This document shows positions 18,733 to 27,847 of a stretch of DNA of 64,000 nucleotides, in pieces. Both the position numbers and the translations under genes were made by a program. Numbering within the stretch: position 1 is the first letter of the stretch; each line of letters starts with the position of its first letter. Source of the DNA: Salinimicrobium profundisediminis (GTDB lineage Bacteria > Bacteroidota > Bacteroidia > Flavobacteriales > Flavobacteriaceae); assembly GCF_026241755.1 (NCBI RefSeq), contig NZ_JAPJDA010000009.1:1-64000 (forward strand), in the 5' to 3' direction. Under the pieces are notes generated by a model. The model saw nothing but the letters and a program-made list of their open reading frames with translations, was not told where the DNA came from and searched no databases.

Positions 18733-19095
18733 TTATTTTAAAATATTTATGCTCATTGGATAAGACGGAATTTCTCCATTGTTGACTTTTATTGCATTAA
18801 GTATCGGAAAAACTATAGCAATAATACCGATACCAATGAGGATAAGAATTCCCAGTCCGAACAAAAAGATGAGCGGTATAGCAATAATAGAATAGATAAA
18901 AAGGGAGATCTGGAAATTCAGGATCATTTTCCCATGGGCGTCCATCCCCAGAACCTTTTCTTTTTGCGTAAGCCAAATAACCAGCGGAACTAGAAATCCG
19001 CCAATCCCCGTTACCAGGTCCAGTAACTGACTCAGGTGGGTAAGCATTAATAACTGTCTGTCTTCTCTCATGATTGTTGCATTTGAATATTCCAT
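18733..19095 (-). CDS. DUF4870 family small membrane protein
   Basis: 120 residues with three hydrophobic segments (about 32-46, 63-85 and 88-108) and the typical N-terminal MLTHLSQLLDLVTGIGGFLVPLVIWL. DUF4870 proteins are inner-membrane proteins of unknown role. The 283-bp gap up to mnmE holds no further gene. Confidence 0.8.
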   Translation of the reverse strand: MEYSNATIMREDRQLLMLTHLSQLLDLVTGIGGFLVPLVIWLTQKEKVLGMDAHGKMILNFQISLFIYSIIAIPLIFLFGLGILILIGIGIIAIVFPILNAIKVNNGEIPSYPMSINILK

Positions 19096-19366
19096 TTTTG
19101 ATTTGATTGATGATTATACTTCAAATATACGATTTAATATAGTACTATGTTATAAAAGATAGTGTTTTTTTATTCTAACTTGCAGCCTCCATTCTTCGCA
19201 ATACCCAATATTAAGAGAATAGGAAAAATAAGTTTGGAAGTAAGTTCTCTTATTCCGTGGGGCTTTCCTCTTCATAAATGTCAAAATCAGAATTGCCTGG
19301 TTAAACGACCAGATACATTCCTTATTTACAACATTTAAGTACTTCTAACTTTTAACTTCATTTCGC

Positions 19367-19374
19367 TACTTTTG
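19367..19374 (+). promoter_or_regulatory. Promoter -7 box TACTTTTG adjacent to the mnmE start
   Basis: TACTTTTG fits TAnnTTTG, but only four bases separate it from the mnmE ATG at 19379. If it is used, the transcript would begin at or very near the start codon. Confidence 0.45.
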
Positions 19375-19378
19375 CATC

Positions 19379-20782
19379 ATGAAATTAAACGACAACATCG
19401 TAGCACTTGCCACTCCTTCGGGTGCCGGAGCTATAGCAGTGATAAGAGTTTCAGGGCCCGATGCAGTGAAGCTGGTAGCTCCCATTTTTAGAGCAAAAAG
19501 CAAAAAGGACCTTTTAGATCAACCTTCGCACACGCTACACCTTGGAAATATTATTGATGGAGAAAGAATTATCGACGAGGTACTGATTTCAGTTTTTCAT
19601 GGGCCAAAATCTTATACCGGAGAAAATACTATCGAGGTTTCCTGTCACGGTAGCCCCTATATACAGCAGGAGATCATTCAGTTGTTGATTAGAAGAGGCT
19701 GTCGTTCTGCCGAAGCCGGCGAATTTACCTTACGTGCCTTCCTCAATGGAAAAATGGACCTAAGCCAGGCAGAAGCTGTGGCCGATCTTATTTCTTCGGA
19801 AAATGCTGCCAGCCATCAAATGGCGATGCAGCAAATGCGCGGGGGATTTTCAAACGAAATTCAGAAACTACGACAGGAACTTCTTGATTTTGCTTCCTTA
19901 ATAGAATTAGAACTCGATTTTGCTGAAGAAGATGTGGAATTTGCCAATCGCGATGAATTCAAACAACTGGTAAGCCGCATTCAAAATGTACTTAAAAAGC
20001 TTATCGATTCCTTCGCTGTAGGGAATGTTTTAAAGAATGGAATACCCGTAGCAATTGTAGGCGAACCTAACGTTGGGAAATCGACACTTCTAAATGCCCT
20101 TTTAAACGAGGAAAGAGCAATAGTTTCTGAAATTGCCGGTACCACGCGTGATACCATTGAAGATGAGATCTCCATTGGGGGAATTGGCTTCAGGTTTATT
20201 GACACTGCCGGAATTCGTGAAACCGAAGATGTAGTGGAAAGCATTGGGATCAAAAGAACCTTTGAAAAGATAAGTCAGGCGCAGGTAGTAATTTTTCTGC
20301 TTGACGCCGAAAAGTTCAAGGTACAAGGTTCAAGGTTCAGGGTGGAGATTGAAAAAATAAAGAATCAATTTCCGCAGAAGCCTTTAATCATTGTTGCCAA
20401 TAAGATAGATCAATCATCTGAATCTGAAATTGCAGAACTTAATGTCACCCTGAACTCCGTAGAAGGCTCTCACTATTTGCCAATTTCCGCTAAAAGTGGA
20501 ACAGGCGTGGAAGAACTCCAACAAAAACTTCTGCAGTTTGTGAACACCGGCGAGCTGCGTAACAATAATACCATTGTAACCAACAGTCGACATTACAATG
20601 CCCTGCTTTCAGCCCTGGAAGAGATTAACAAGGTTCAGGATGGGCTAAACCACAATCTTTCTGGCGACCTGCTGGCGATCGATATTCGGGAAGCCCTGCA
20701 CTATTTTGGAGAGATCACCGGCGAGATCACCAATGATGACCTGCTTGGGAATATTTTTTCGAATTTTTGTATTGGCAAATAA
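19379..20782 (+). CDS. mnmE: tRNA modification GTPase MnmE (TrmE)
   Basis: 467 residues: an N-terminal tetrahydrofolate-binding domain, a helical domain, and a G domain with G1 GEPNVGKST, switch GTTRDT, DTAGIRE and NKID. It ends FCIGK with the conserved cysteine. With MnmG it makes 5-carboxymethylaminomethyluridine in tRNA wobble positions. The gene is complete. A heptamer-like repeat is inserted in the G domain (20314-20341). An accessory element begins right after its stop codon. Confidence 0.96.
   Translation: MKLNDNIVALATPSGAGAIAVIRVSGPDAVKLVAPIFRAKSKKDLLDQPSHTLHLGNIIDGERIIDEVLISVFHGPKSYTGENTIEVSCHGSPYIQQEIIQLLIRRGCRSAEAGEFTLRAFLNGKMDLSQAEAVADLISSENAASHQMAMQQMRGGFSNEIQKLRQELLDFASLIELELDFAEEDVEFANRDEFKQLVSRIQNVLKKLIDSFAVGNVLKNGIPVAIVGEPNVGKSTLLNALLNEERAIVSEIAGTTRDTIEDEISIGGIGFRFIDTAGIRETEDVVESIGIKRTFEKISQAQVVIFLLDAEKFKVQGSRFRVEIEKIKNQFPQKPLIIVANKIDQSSESEIAELNVTLNSVEGSHYLPISAKSGTGVEELQQKLLQFVNTGELRNNNTIVTNSRHYNALLSALEEINKVQDGLNHNLSGDLLAIDIREALHYFGEITGEITNDDLLGNIFSNFCIGK
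20314..20341 (+). repeat. Four heptamer units inside the mnmE G domain
   Basis: GTTCAAG, GTACAAG, GTTCAAG and GTTCAGG follow one another in frame between the LLDAEK strand and the IEKIKNQF helix, coding for KFKVQGSRFRV. The same kind of heptamer is usually intergenic in flavobacteria. It falls between the G3 and G4 motifs, probably in a surface loop. Confidence 0.75.
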
Positions 20783-20903
20783 ACAGGAAATTTAATTTGG
20801 TATTATTTGATCACAAATCCCAATAAAACCTAATAAAACCCCGTAATACTGGACATTTTCGTCACTTCTATCTTTTCCCATTTTCACCCATGTTTAGAAT
20901 ATA

Positions 20904-20964
20904 TTTACACCTAGTTTACACCTCGTCCATAATTGTGATAAACGAGGTGTAAAAATTTACACCT
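20904..20964. promoter_or_regulatory. Cluster of TTTACACCT sites, candidate integrase or excisionase arm sites
   Basis: Four copies of the 9-mer TTTACACCT lie within 61 bp: direct at 20904-20912, 20915-20923 and 20956-20964, and inverted at 20945-20953. Copies two and three form a 12-bp perfect inverted repeat TTTACACCTCGT/ACGAGGTGTAAA spaced by 15 bases. The position, 120 bp past mnmE at the element edge, suggests recombination protein sites or an operator. No gene is seen in 20783-21242. Confidence 0.55.
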
Positions 20965-21135
20965 CATGGCATCCATTGTAATAATTTCGCCAATTAATCC
21001 ATACTTTTCATCTCTGAGTAAAGAATTTTACTCAGAGACTAATATATACATAAACCCCTGTTATTAAATAGGTTATTGTAAATAAACTCCTATTTAACAA
21101 CACAAGATTTGGAAAATTATTCGGCGAGATTATGT

Positions 21136-21210
21136 CCCTTATTTCCCCTTAATTACCCTTATTTATCCTTATTTCTTCTTATTTACCCTTATATACCCTT
21201 AAATCTCCTT
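21136..21210 (+). repeat. Eight CCCTT units at exact 10-bp spacing
   Basis: CCCTT or a one-base variant (TCCTT, TTCTT) occurs at 21136, 21146, 21156, 21166, 21176, 21186, 21196 and 21206, each separated by five A/T-rich bases. Exact helical-turn phasing puts all units on one face of the DNA. It ends 32 bp before the excisionase-like gene, so it may be an operator array, an intrinsically curved segment or a recombination site. Confidence 0.7.
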
Positions 21211-21242
21211 ATCTTTGTTTATGTAAGTTAAAAATTCAGATC

Positions 21243-21599
21243 ATGAGCACTAATATTAGGGTAGAATCAACCTGTGATTTCTGTGGTAAAAATTTTATAG
21301 CTAAGACATTAAAAACAAGATATTGTTCACACACATGTAATAGCAGAGACTATAAAATGAAATTGAAGAATAAGAAGCTAAGAGGAGAAGTAAAAAGTCG
21401 GAAAGACAACAAGATCAGTAAGGACCTGGAAGCACTAAAACACAAGGAGTATTTGTCGGCCCAGGATGCAGCAATCATAGTAGGCTGCTCTACAAAAACT
21501 ATATATAGACTATTGAATGATGGAACGATAAAAGGTGTGAATCTTTCAAAGCGGTTAACTAGAATTAATAAAAAATCTTTGGACAAAATTATCTCCTAA
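21243..21599 (+). CDS. Zinc-finger plus helix-turn-helix protein (excisionase-like)
   Basis: 118 residues. The N-terminus has a Cys4 pattern (CDFCGKNF...RYCSHTCNSR, residues 11-34). The C-terminus is an HTH_17/excisionase-type domain (LSAQDAAIIVGCSTKTIYRL, about 70-90, then NDGTIKGVNLSKRLTRI). Such proteins sit at the ends of Bacteroidota integrative elements and may act as recombination directionality factor or regulator. It is the first gene after mnmE and has its own upstream repeat array. Confidence 0.75.
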   Translation: MSTNIRVESTCDFCGKNFIAKTLKTRYCSHTCNSRDYKMKLKNKKLRGEVKSRKDNKISKDLEALKHKEYLSAQDAAIIVGCSTKTIYRLLNDGTIKGVNLSKRLTRINKKSLDKIIS

Positions 21600-21788
21600 C
21601 ATAGGCCATGTATTGGTTTGTTAAACCGCAAAAAATTGTACTTCAGATTACAACCCTAAACTTTTTAATCAAGCCGGATCTACTGAACTCTTAAAAATAG
21701 CTATTTGCCGAGGTGGAAAGTGAGGAACTATCCACTATGCGATTTATCCGGTCGGTTATAGGTGCACTGGTGGTAATACTATTGGATA

Positions 21789-24700
21789 TTAGGTCAACTC
21801 CTCCAATAACTTCAGATTTTTATGCCAGAATCTTACATCCTGCAAAACCATATCCAACATTACTAGAAGAGTTTTACGTAGATCTTTTACCGCCGGACTC
21901 GAGGTGTTCAACGCATGAAAAGCACCAACAATAAAACGAGTTACCAAGGCATGGTTCCCGTACATTATATTGTTAGTGTTGATTTTTTGAGTCTGCTTTA
22001 ACAAAGATTCAAAGAGAGAAATTGCCTTTTCAGGGGAGTGATGACACTGATGCAATAAGTAAGAAACAAAGTTATCCGAAGGACTAAATTCAGGAGACTC
22101 CACATACTCCTTTAAAAAAGGGTAAATATTTTCTAAAGGAATACCCTCCATTTTATTAAAGAAAAATCTGCGCCTCTGGGAAAACTCATTTGGCTGAATA
22201 TTTTTTAAAGCGTACAACAACACCTTGTTCGATAGTTCGCTAGGTATAAAAGGTTCTTGATAATGTTTTATTATTTGATTAAAAGACGTGTTTCTTGCAT
22301 CCGGGCTATGTTTTAGAAGTTTATAGAGCAAGTCTTCCGCCCCACTTTTCTCATGTATAGTTCCCCTATATAAAATACTAAACAACAGTCGTGTATCCTC
22401 ACTTCCCAATCTGTCAGAACGAACCATTTTGGATAGGATGGGTATAGTAGCCTCAAAATTATGGTTTGTTAAATAATTCAAGGCTTCTAAAGAAGATGCC
22501 AACACGAAAACATCTTCCTCCATTGTCATATATTCTATAAACAGCCTGAATGCCTTCTCTTTATTGAGACTCATCAAATAGGCATATCTGAACAACAATA
22601 CCGCCTTTGTGGACGCACTATGAGAAGTAAATAAGTGGCCAATAAAATCAAAAACCTCCACCTCCATCTCTGTACTGGAACAAAAAGCGAGAGCTTGTGC
22701 AATGGAACCATGAACAGAATTAATACCTTGAGTAACCAAACCATTAATAGAGGTTTTTGCTGAAGGATCCCTTAACTGTTGGTGTTTATCTATAGGAGTC
22801 TTTTTACTCGTATCTAACAAAAAATTAAAAATTGTTCGATCTGCTTGTTCGTTTTTAATAAGAAATTCTGCTATCCTAATGCAAGCCATAAGCTGACTCT
22901 CAAAATTAACATCCGCCAGAATCTTTTTGAATAAGGCTTCCACTTTTTTAGGATCTCCTTTTGCTTCACATAAGCCACTAAGTCCAAGAATAGGGTAAGA
23001 ACTATCGATTTGGTGATGCCCAATACTCTCTTTTATAATACTTATTTTTTCAGGACTTGGATCCTTCTTTACTGCCTCTTGAAACGCCCAAGAGTGCTCA
23101 TGTAAACCGCCTTTCAAAAATTCCTTCTGAAACTGTGTCCGGTCTTTGTTATATTTTATGAATGAACGCAACCATTGTCGTTTTGACATTAGTTCATAAG
23201 CCGTATCTTGCAAAGGGCGCTGAACTATTCCCGCCATAGCGCGATTAGAAGAAATGTCATCAAAATCCGGAAATTTACGTTGAAGCTCAAGATATTGCTT
23301 TAGTAAATCTGCATTTCCGCAAATAATGGCCATTGGGATACAGCGTAATAATCCCAGTTTACTCAACCCCCAAGATTTTATATAATAAGATTTATTTCGC
23401 CGTTTAATAACAAACGCTTCACTAGGAACTCTAAGTTCCCTTATAATATTTAAACTCTCTTCCTTTTGAAAATCAGTAAAATAATGAAAAGCCTCACCTA
23501 ACAGATTCCGGAACTCTCGGCCAGGTTTATCATAAAACCCCAAAAGACCTAGTTTGTTAAATAATTGTAATAAATGAAATACCGAATCGAAATACTGCCT
23601 TTCATTCCCTTGCAGACTAAAGACGATGAGCCTTAATACTGGAAAGTACTCTGAACAATTATATTGCTTTAAAAACTTTAAATACACTGGTGAACCAGCC
23701 TCTGCTGCCGACCTAAGTCCTTTAGCAAGTATTTGATAAACAACATCCTTTCCTCCTGGATCTTCCTCAGTTTCCAAGTCCACTCCCTCATATGGGTTAG
23801 AAGAAGAAAAATCCATTTGCTCGCTTTCCTTCTCAGGATTATCAAGATCATAAATAACCTTTTCCATTAAATCAGGAATAAGAACTTCCGGAATTTTCTT
23901 AACTAAGACCTGTAAAGTGTTGATTAAAGTGTAATCATGTGGATAAGCCTTCTGAAGGTAAGAATTAGAAAGAAAGTAGTCTTTCAGCTCTTCCCATACA
24001 AAAGCTGGTTTAAACTTCACCAGATTCGCCATTATAGTTTGATAATGGAAAGAGGTAAATTCCAAAGGAGGACAGTCCTTATAAAGCGCATAGGTCTTTG
24101 GGTGCGACCAATCTTCCCTCCTTAACAATATTTCCTTCTTGACTTCCGGCACAGTTTCATTTTCTACAAAACTCCAAGCATCAATATTATTTTTATTCAC
24201 ATAATAACTCAGAAAATTAATCCCAGTATTCCACAGGTATCTGGTATTACGTTCTTCCTTTCCTTCATTCTCAGGTACGGAATCTTGAGGCGGATCATTT
24301 AAAAATTTAAATTTATCTTCCTCTACTATTACCTTGAACCAGCTATCTGACCGAGCTAATTCGAAAAACAAAATTTTTAAAGCTATTGAGTGCTTTAAGC
24401 AATCTAGAAGTAAAGCTGATTCTTCTTTTGTCGGTTCTTCCTGGAAAGCCAAAAGGGATATCAACATATGCTTGATATGAAATAAAACTCTGCTATCCTT
24501 TAATAAAATTTTGTTAGTTGCGTAATACTTATGGGGATCAAACTCTCTTAAATAACTGACAATCATTTTTACGGCAGAACGAATCAGTAATGATTGCTCC
24601 TGTTCAAGTATGTAACTTAAAAGGTCCTTCTGGTCCTCGACAAATTTCTTAGCAAAAATGAAATCATAAAATGTCTGATGAAAAAGCTGAAGTTGATCCT

Positions 24701-26372
24701 TTTCTCGCTTAATAAGATGTTCACTTTCCAGATAAGATAACTCCCTTGAGAATTTTTCAAATCTGTTTAAGTGCACCTCTGTTCGTTGATTCTCAAAAAA
24801 ATACTGGACAATTTTATATAGCAATTTCCTGATTCTTTTTGATTTTAACCCCAGATTTTCCGGTTTCAAAATTACTTGTTGCTTCCATAATTCACTATAA
24901 AGGTCATGAATGGATAGTAAGCCCGTAAAGTTGCTTTTACCCTTAGCAATACGAGAAAATATGTTTAGGTGATGAGGAACCCTTAGTAGATAAATTAGCT
25001 TGGCAGGAAGCCGTTCATGGGTTATATCCAGTTTTTTTAGTTGACTGAGAACCTGGTCTTCGCTCAAAAGGCCGACTTTAATATGTTCGATAGCCCGATA
25101 AGACTTTAGAGTTGGATCATAAAATAGATCTTTTAACCGAATGGACAGAACAAGACGAATTTTAGGACGATGTGTGAAGTAATCGATAAGTGACTTAAAT
25201 ACCATTAGGTAATTTCGCTCACTCGACATAGATTGAGATAAAGCATCTAATTGATCCAGAATTAAAACAGTTTTCGTAAACTTCTCCTCACATTTATTTA
25301 GGAAGTCAATTATGGGAATACTCAACCCCACCATATGTTGGAATTCATTGATTGAGGAGACATATATCTTATCTGTCTTTAAACCAAGTACCGGAATAGA
25401 ATCTTGGGATAAAGCCTCATAAAGATCCTTTAATATCACTGTTTTACCCATTCCAGCATCACCAGCTAAAATACAGATGTTTAATGGTTTATTTTCGCTA
25501 TTGACTTCTAAGGGTTCATGAATCCATTTTAAAAGCCTTTGGGTTTCTTCTCGGGGAATATGTGAGTTCGGTATTTCATCAAACTCGTTCTTTTCCAGCT
25601 TTAAGCTATTAGATCCTAATGATAATTGGTGCCTTATCTGTTCCTCATTAAGCTGGCTCCCTACCATTTCTTCTAATTGCACAGCCAAATTTTTTACTTC
25701 TTCGTTATCAACCACACTTCTTACCTGAAAAAATAACGGAATGAGTTCTTTGCATTCTCTTTGACTTAAATAGCGATCAAGGTCCTGAGGGTTAATCTTT
25801 TTAACATTTATATTCTCAAGTACCAAAATGACATAAGAAAGAGCATTATCAATTTTAATCTCTGAAAATAATTCATTTTTCAGATGCTTTTGAATCCATT
25901 GAATTACAGCCTGGTCATTCCTGATCTCAACTTTAATCTTATCTATAAAGTCACTACAGGAATCAGCGAAACCACTGGAAGCTGCTATGTAGTACGTAAA
26001 CCGATTTATATCAAACTTCACCTCCTCATAAACCAAAGTATATAGCAAGAACTTTATCAGCTCTTCACCAAATCGGTTTTTACCAAGAGGAGATGCATAT
26101 TTTTTACACTGAATAAGCCCTGTAAAACTGGATCTCGTGTATAATGTGCAGTCTCTTCCCTTATCTCTAACTCCGCTCATCAAACTTATCTCATCAAAAG
26201 CTAGAAAATCTTTACTTCTTATTTTTTCCTGAAAAATAGAATAAACCAGCTCTTCATATCTTCTATGATCTGCTAGTTCATTATAAGGAAAGCCTTTATT
26301 TTCAAGAGCTACCGGAGCCGAATGTTTTCCGGTAATTTTAGGTTTAATAAACAGGATTTCAGACACATTCAA
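21789..26372 (-). CDS. Avs-like antiviral STAND ATPase with N-terminal PD-(D/E)xK nuclease
   Basis: 1527 residues in three parts. Residues about 30-150 form a Mrr/Cap4-like nuclease: E41 (YEELVYSIF), D74 (GRDCTLY) and QCK at 88-90. Residues about 270-500 are a STAND/NACHT-type ATPase: Walker A GDAGMGKT at 304-311, Walker B VLILDQLDAL near 369-378, then RLVLSIR. The remaining thousand residues are predicted helical repeats, the usual sensor arm. Family knowledge: Avs proteins recognise phage proteins and then activate an N-terminal nuclease. The gene sits on a mobile element, divergent from the integrase. The exact Avs subtype and trigger cannot be read from the sequence. Confidence 0.8.
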   Translation of the reverse strand: MNVSEILFIKPKITGKHSAPVALENKGFPYNELADHRRYEELVYSIFQEKIRSKDFLAFDEISLMSGVRDKGRDCTLYTRSSFTGLIQCKKYASPLGKNRFGEELIKFLLYTLVYEEVKFDINRFTYYIAASSGFADSCSDFIDKIKVEIRNDQAVIQWIQKHLKNELFSEIKIDNALSYVILVLENINVKKINPQDLDRYLSQRECKELIPLFFQVRSVVDNEEVKNLAVQLEEMVGSQLNEEQIRHQLSLGSNSLKLEKNEFDEIPNSHIPREETQRLLKWIHEPLEVNSENKPLNICILAGDAGMGKTVILKDLYEALSQDSIPVLGLKTDKIYVSSINEFQHMVGLSIPIIDFLNKCEEKFTKTVLILDQLDALSQSMSSERNYLMVFKSLIDYFTHRPKIRLVLSIRLKDLFYDPTLKSYRAIEHIKVGLLSEDQVLSQLKKLDITHERLPAKLIYLLRVPHHLNIFSRIAKGKSNFTGLLSIHDLYSELWKQQVILKPENLGLKSKRIRKLLYKIVQYFFENQRTEVHLNRFEKFSRELSYLESEHLIKREKDQLQLFHQTFYDFIFAKKFVEDQKDLLSYILEQEQSLLIRSAVKMIVSYLREFDPHKYYATNKILLKDSRVLFHIKHMLISLLAFQEEPTKEESALLLDCLKHSIALKILFFELARSDSWFKVIVEEDKFKFLNDPPQDSVPENEGKEERNTRYLWNTGINFLSYYVNKNNIDAWSFVENETVPEVKKEILLRREDWSHPKTYALYKDCPPLEFTSFHYQTIMANLVKFKPAFVWEELKDYFLSNSYLQKAYPHDYTLINTLQVLVKKIPEVLIPDLMEKVIYDLDNPEKESEQMDFSSSNPYEGVDLETEEDPGGKDVVYQILAKGLRSAAEAGSPVYLKFLKQYNCSEYFPVLRLIVFSLQGNERQYFDSVFHLLQLFNKLGLLGFYDKPGREFRNLLGEAFHYFTDFQKEESLNIIRELRVPSEAFVIKRRNKSYYIKSWGLSKLGLLRCIPMAIICGNADLLKQYLELQRKFPDFDDISSNRAMAGIVQRPLQDTAYELMSKRQWLRSFIKYNKDRTQFQKEFLKGGLHEHSWAFQEAVKKDPSPEKISIIKESIGHHQIDSSYPILGLSGLCEAKGDPKKVEALFKKILADVNFESQLMACIRIAEFLIKNEQADRTIFNFLLDTSKKTPIDKHQQLRDPSAKTSINGLVTQGINSVHGSIAQALAFCSSTEMEVEVFDFIGHLFTSHSASTKAVLLFRYAYLMSLNKEKAFRLFIEYMTMEEDVFVLASSLEALNYLTNHNFEATIPILSKMVRSDRLGSEDTRLLFSILYRGTIHEKSGAEDLLYKLLKHSPDARNTSFNQIIKHYQEPFIPSELSNKVLLYALKNIQPNEFSQRRRFFFNKMEGIPLENIYPFLKEYVESPEFSPSDNFVSYLLHQCHHSPEKAISLFESLLKQTQKINTNNIMYGNHALVTRFIVGAFHALNTSSPAVKDLRKTLLVMLDMVLQDVRFWHKNLKLLEELT

Positions 26373-26585
26373 AACTTTAGGTCTAAAGATAGGTTTACGA
26401 ATTTGGTTTTAAAAATTTGTTTAATCTGTTTTGCAGAAATGACATTTAATCCACCTGCTTACGAACAAAAAATCTCCACGCTTGTTATGACTACCCGAGC
26501 AAGGATCCATAAATAAAACAATAATTGATGACTTTTTACCCATAAGAATATTTCAACAAGCGAATCCGCAAGATGTTTAAATTAT

Positions 26586-26611
26586 AATATCATTTAAAAC
26601 CAAATGATATT
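26586..26611. promoter_or_regulatory. 10-bp inverted repeat upstream of the integrase
   Basis: AATATCATTT and AAATGATATT are perfect inverted arms with a 6-base spacer, 94 bp upstream of the integrase ATG and between it and the divergent Avs-like gene. This could be an operator or recombinase site. The rest of 26373-26704 is A/T-rich with no gene. Confidence 0.5.
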
Positions 26612-26704
26612 CTTTTAACTATTCTGATTTTCAGCAAGTTTACTTATCTTTCCTTTCTCTTTTTATACCATAAATTTCTTGTTTCTGTAAAAAATAATAA
26701 AGCC

Positions 26705-27847
26705 ATGAAAATTACACTGAGAAAAAAGAAGCTTACGACCGGAAAGTACAGTCTGTACATCGAATATTACAAGGGTTCAAGTCAAAACGACCAGGGAAAA
26801 ACAGAACATGCACGTCAATTTGAATACCTGAAAGAATACCTCATAATGGATCCTCAGACACCTCAGGATAGAAAAGCTAATGAGGAAGTGCAGACTAAAG
26901 CAGAACAAATACTGGCCATCCGTCGCGCTGAATATGCTCAAGGTAAATATGGTATTAAAGACAGGTCCAAAAATAAACTGCAATTTCTTACCTACTATGA
27001 TAAATTGAAGGAAGAACGATATGAGACTAAAGGAAACTATGATAACTGGGATGCCGCTCAAAAGCATATAGAAAACTACTGCAAAAAAAGAAAAATCACT
27101 TTTGAAGATATTGATGAAGAATTTGTGCTAGGGTTTAAAAAGTATCTTGCAGTTAATGCTAGAACCAAATCAAGCACTCCCTTATCCCAAAACACCAGAT
27201 TCACCTACTATAATAAATTTAAGGCATGCTTGAGAAAGGCCTTTGAAGAGGGATATACCAGTAAAAATTATGCAACTACGGTTAAAGGTTTTGCCCAGGG
27301 AGAGACTTCAAGAGAATATTTAACCCACGAGGAACTCCAGGCAATGGCAAAAGCTGAATGTAAACATCCTATACTCAAATCTGCTTTTTTATTTAGTTGC
27401 CTTACAGGACTAAGATGGAGCGACATCAACAAACTTACCTGGTCCGAAGTTCGAGAAGCTGGTGATGAGACACAACTGGTATTTAAGCAAAAGAAAACTG
27501 CAGGACAAGAGTACCAATTTATTTCTCCTCAGGCACGGAACTTAATGGGAAAAAGAAAGCAGGAAAAGGACCGTGTATTTCAAGGACTTAAATATGGAGC
27601 TCACTTTAATGCCGAAATTCTAAGATGGTGTATGAGGGCGGGTATCACGAAGCACATAACTTTTCACAGCGCCAGACATACGCACGCGGTTCTTTTGTTA
27701 GAAAATGGTGCTGATATATATACAGTGTCTAAAGTTTTAGGACACAGAGAAATTAGAACTACGCAGGTTTATGCCAAAATAGTAGATAAGAAAAAGAAGG
27801 AAGCTGCCTATTTGATCCCGGAGCTTGGAATAAATCATGAATTTTGA
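26705..27847 (+). CDS. Tyrosine recombinase (site-specific integrase)
   Basis: 380 residues: an Arm-DNA-binding-like N-terminus, a core-binding SAM-like domain (about 95-190) and a C-terminal catalytic domain. The catalytic set is complete: R237 (TGLRWSDI), K264 region, H321 and R324 (HSARHTH), H347 (LGHREI), Y356 (TTQVYAKI). It should integrate and excise the element. Its attachment site is probably the mnmE 3' end, inferred from position only. It overlaps the following membrane protein gene by 11 bp. Confidence 0.92.
   Translation: MKITLRKKKLTTGKYSLYIEYYKGSSQNDQGKTEHARQFEYLKEYLIMDPQTPQDRKANEEVQTKAEQILAIRRAEYAQGKYGIKDRSKNKLQFLTYYDKLKEERYETKGNYDNWDAAQKHIENYCKKRKITFEDIDEEFVLGFKKYLAVNARTKSSTPLSQNTRFTYYNKFKACLRKAFEEGYTSKNYATTVKGFAQGETSREYLTHEELQAMAKAECKHPILKSAFLFSCLTGLRWSDINKLTWSEVREAGDETQLVFKQKKTAGQEYQFISPQARNLMGKRKQEKDRVFQGLKYGAHFNAEILRWCMRAGITKHITFHSARHTHAVLLLENGADIYTVSKVLGHREIRTTQVYAKIVDKKKKEAAYLIPELGINHEF

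Noticed and set aside
21713-21934. 73-codon plus-strand frame near the end of the Avs-like gene
   Set aside because: Mostly antisense to the Avs-like coding sequence and without a recognisable domain; the 21600-21788 gap itself shows no supported gene.
26437-26452. Copy of the recurrent palindrome in the element (AAATGACATTT)
   Set aside because: The outer arms do not match; only the central 11 bases are shared.
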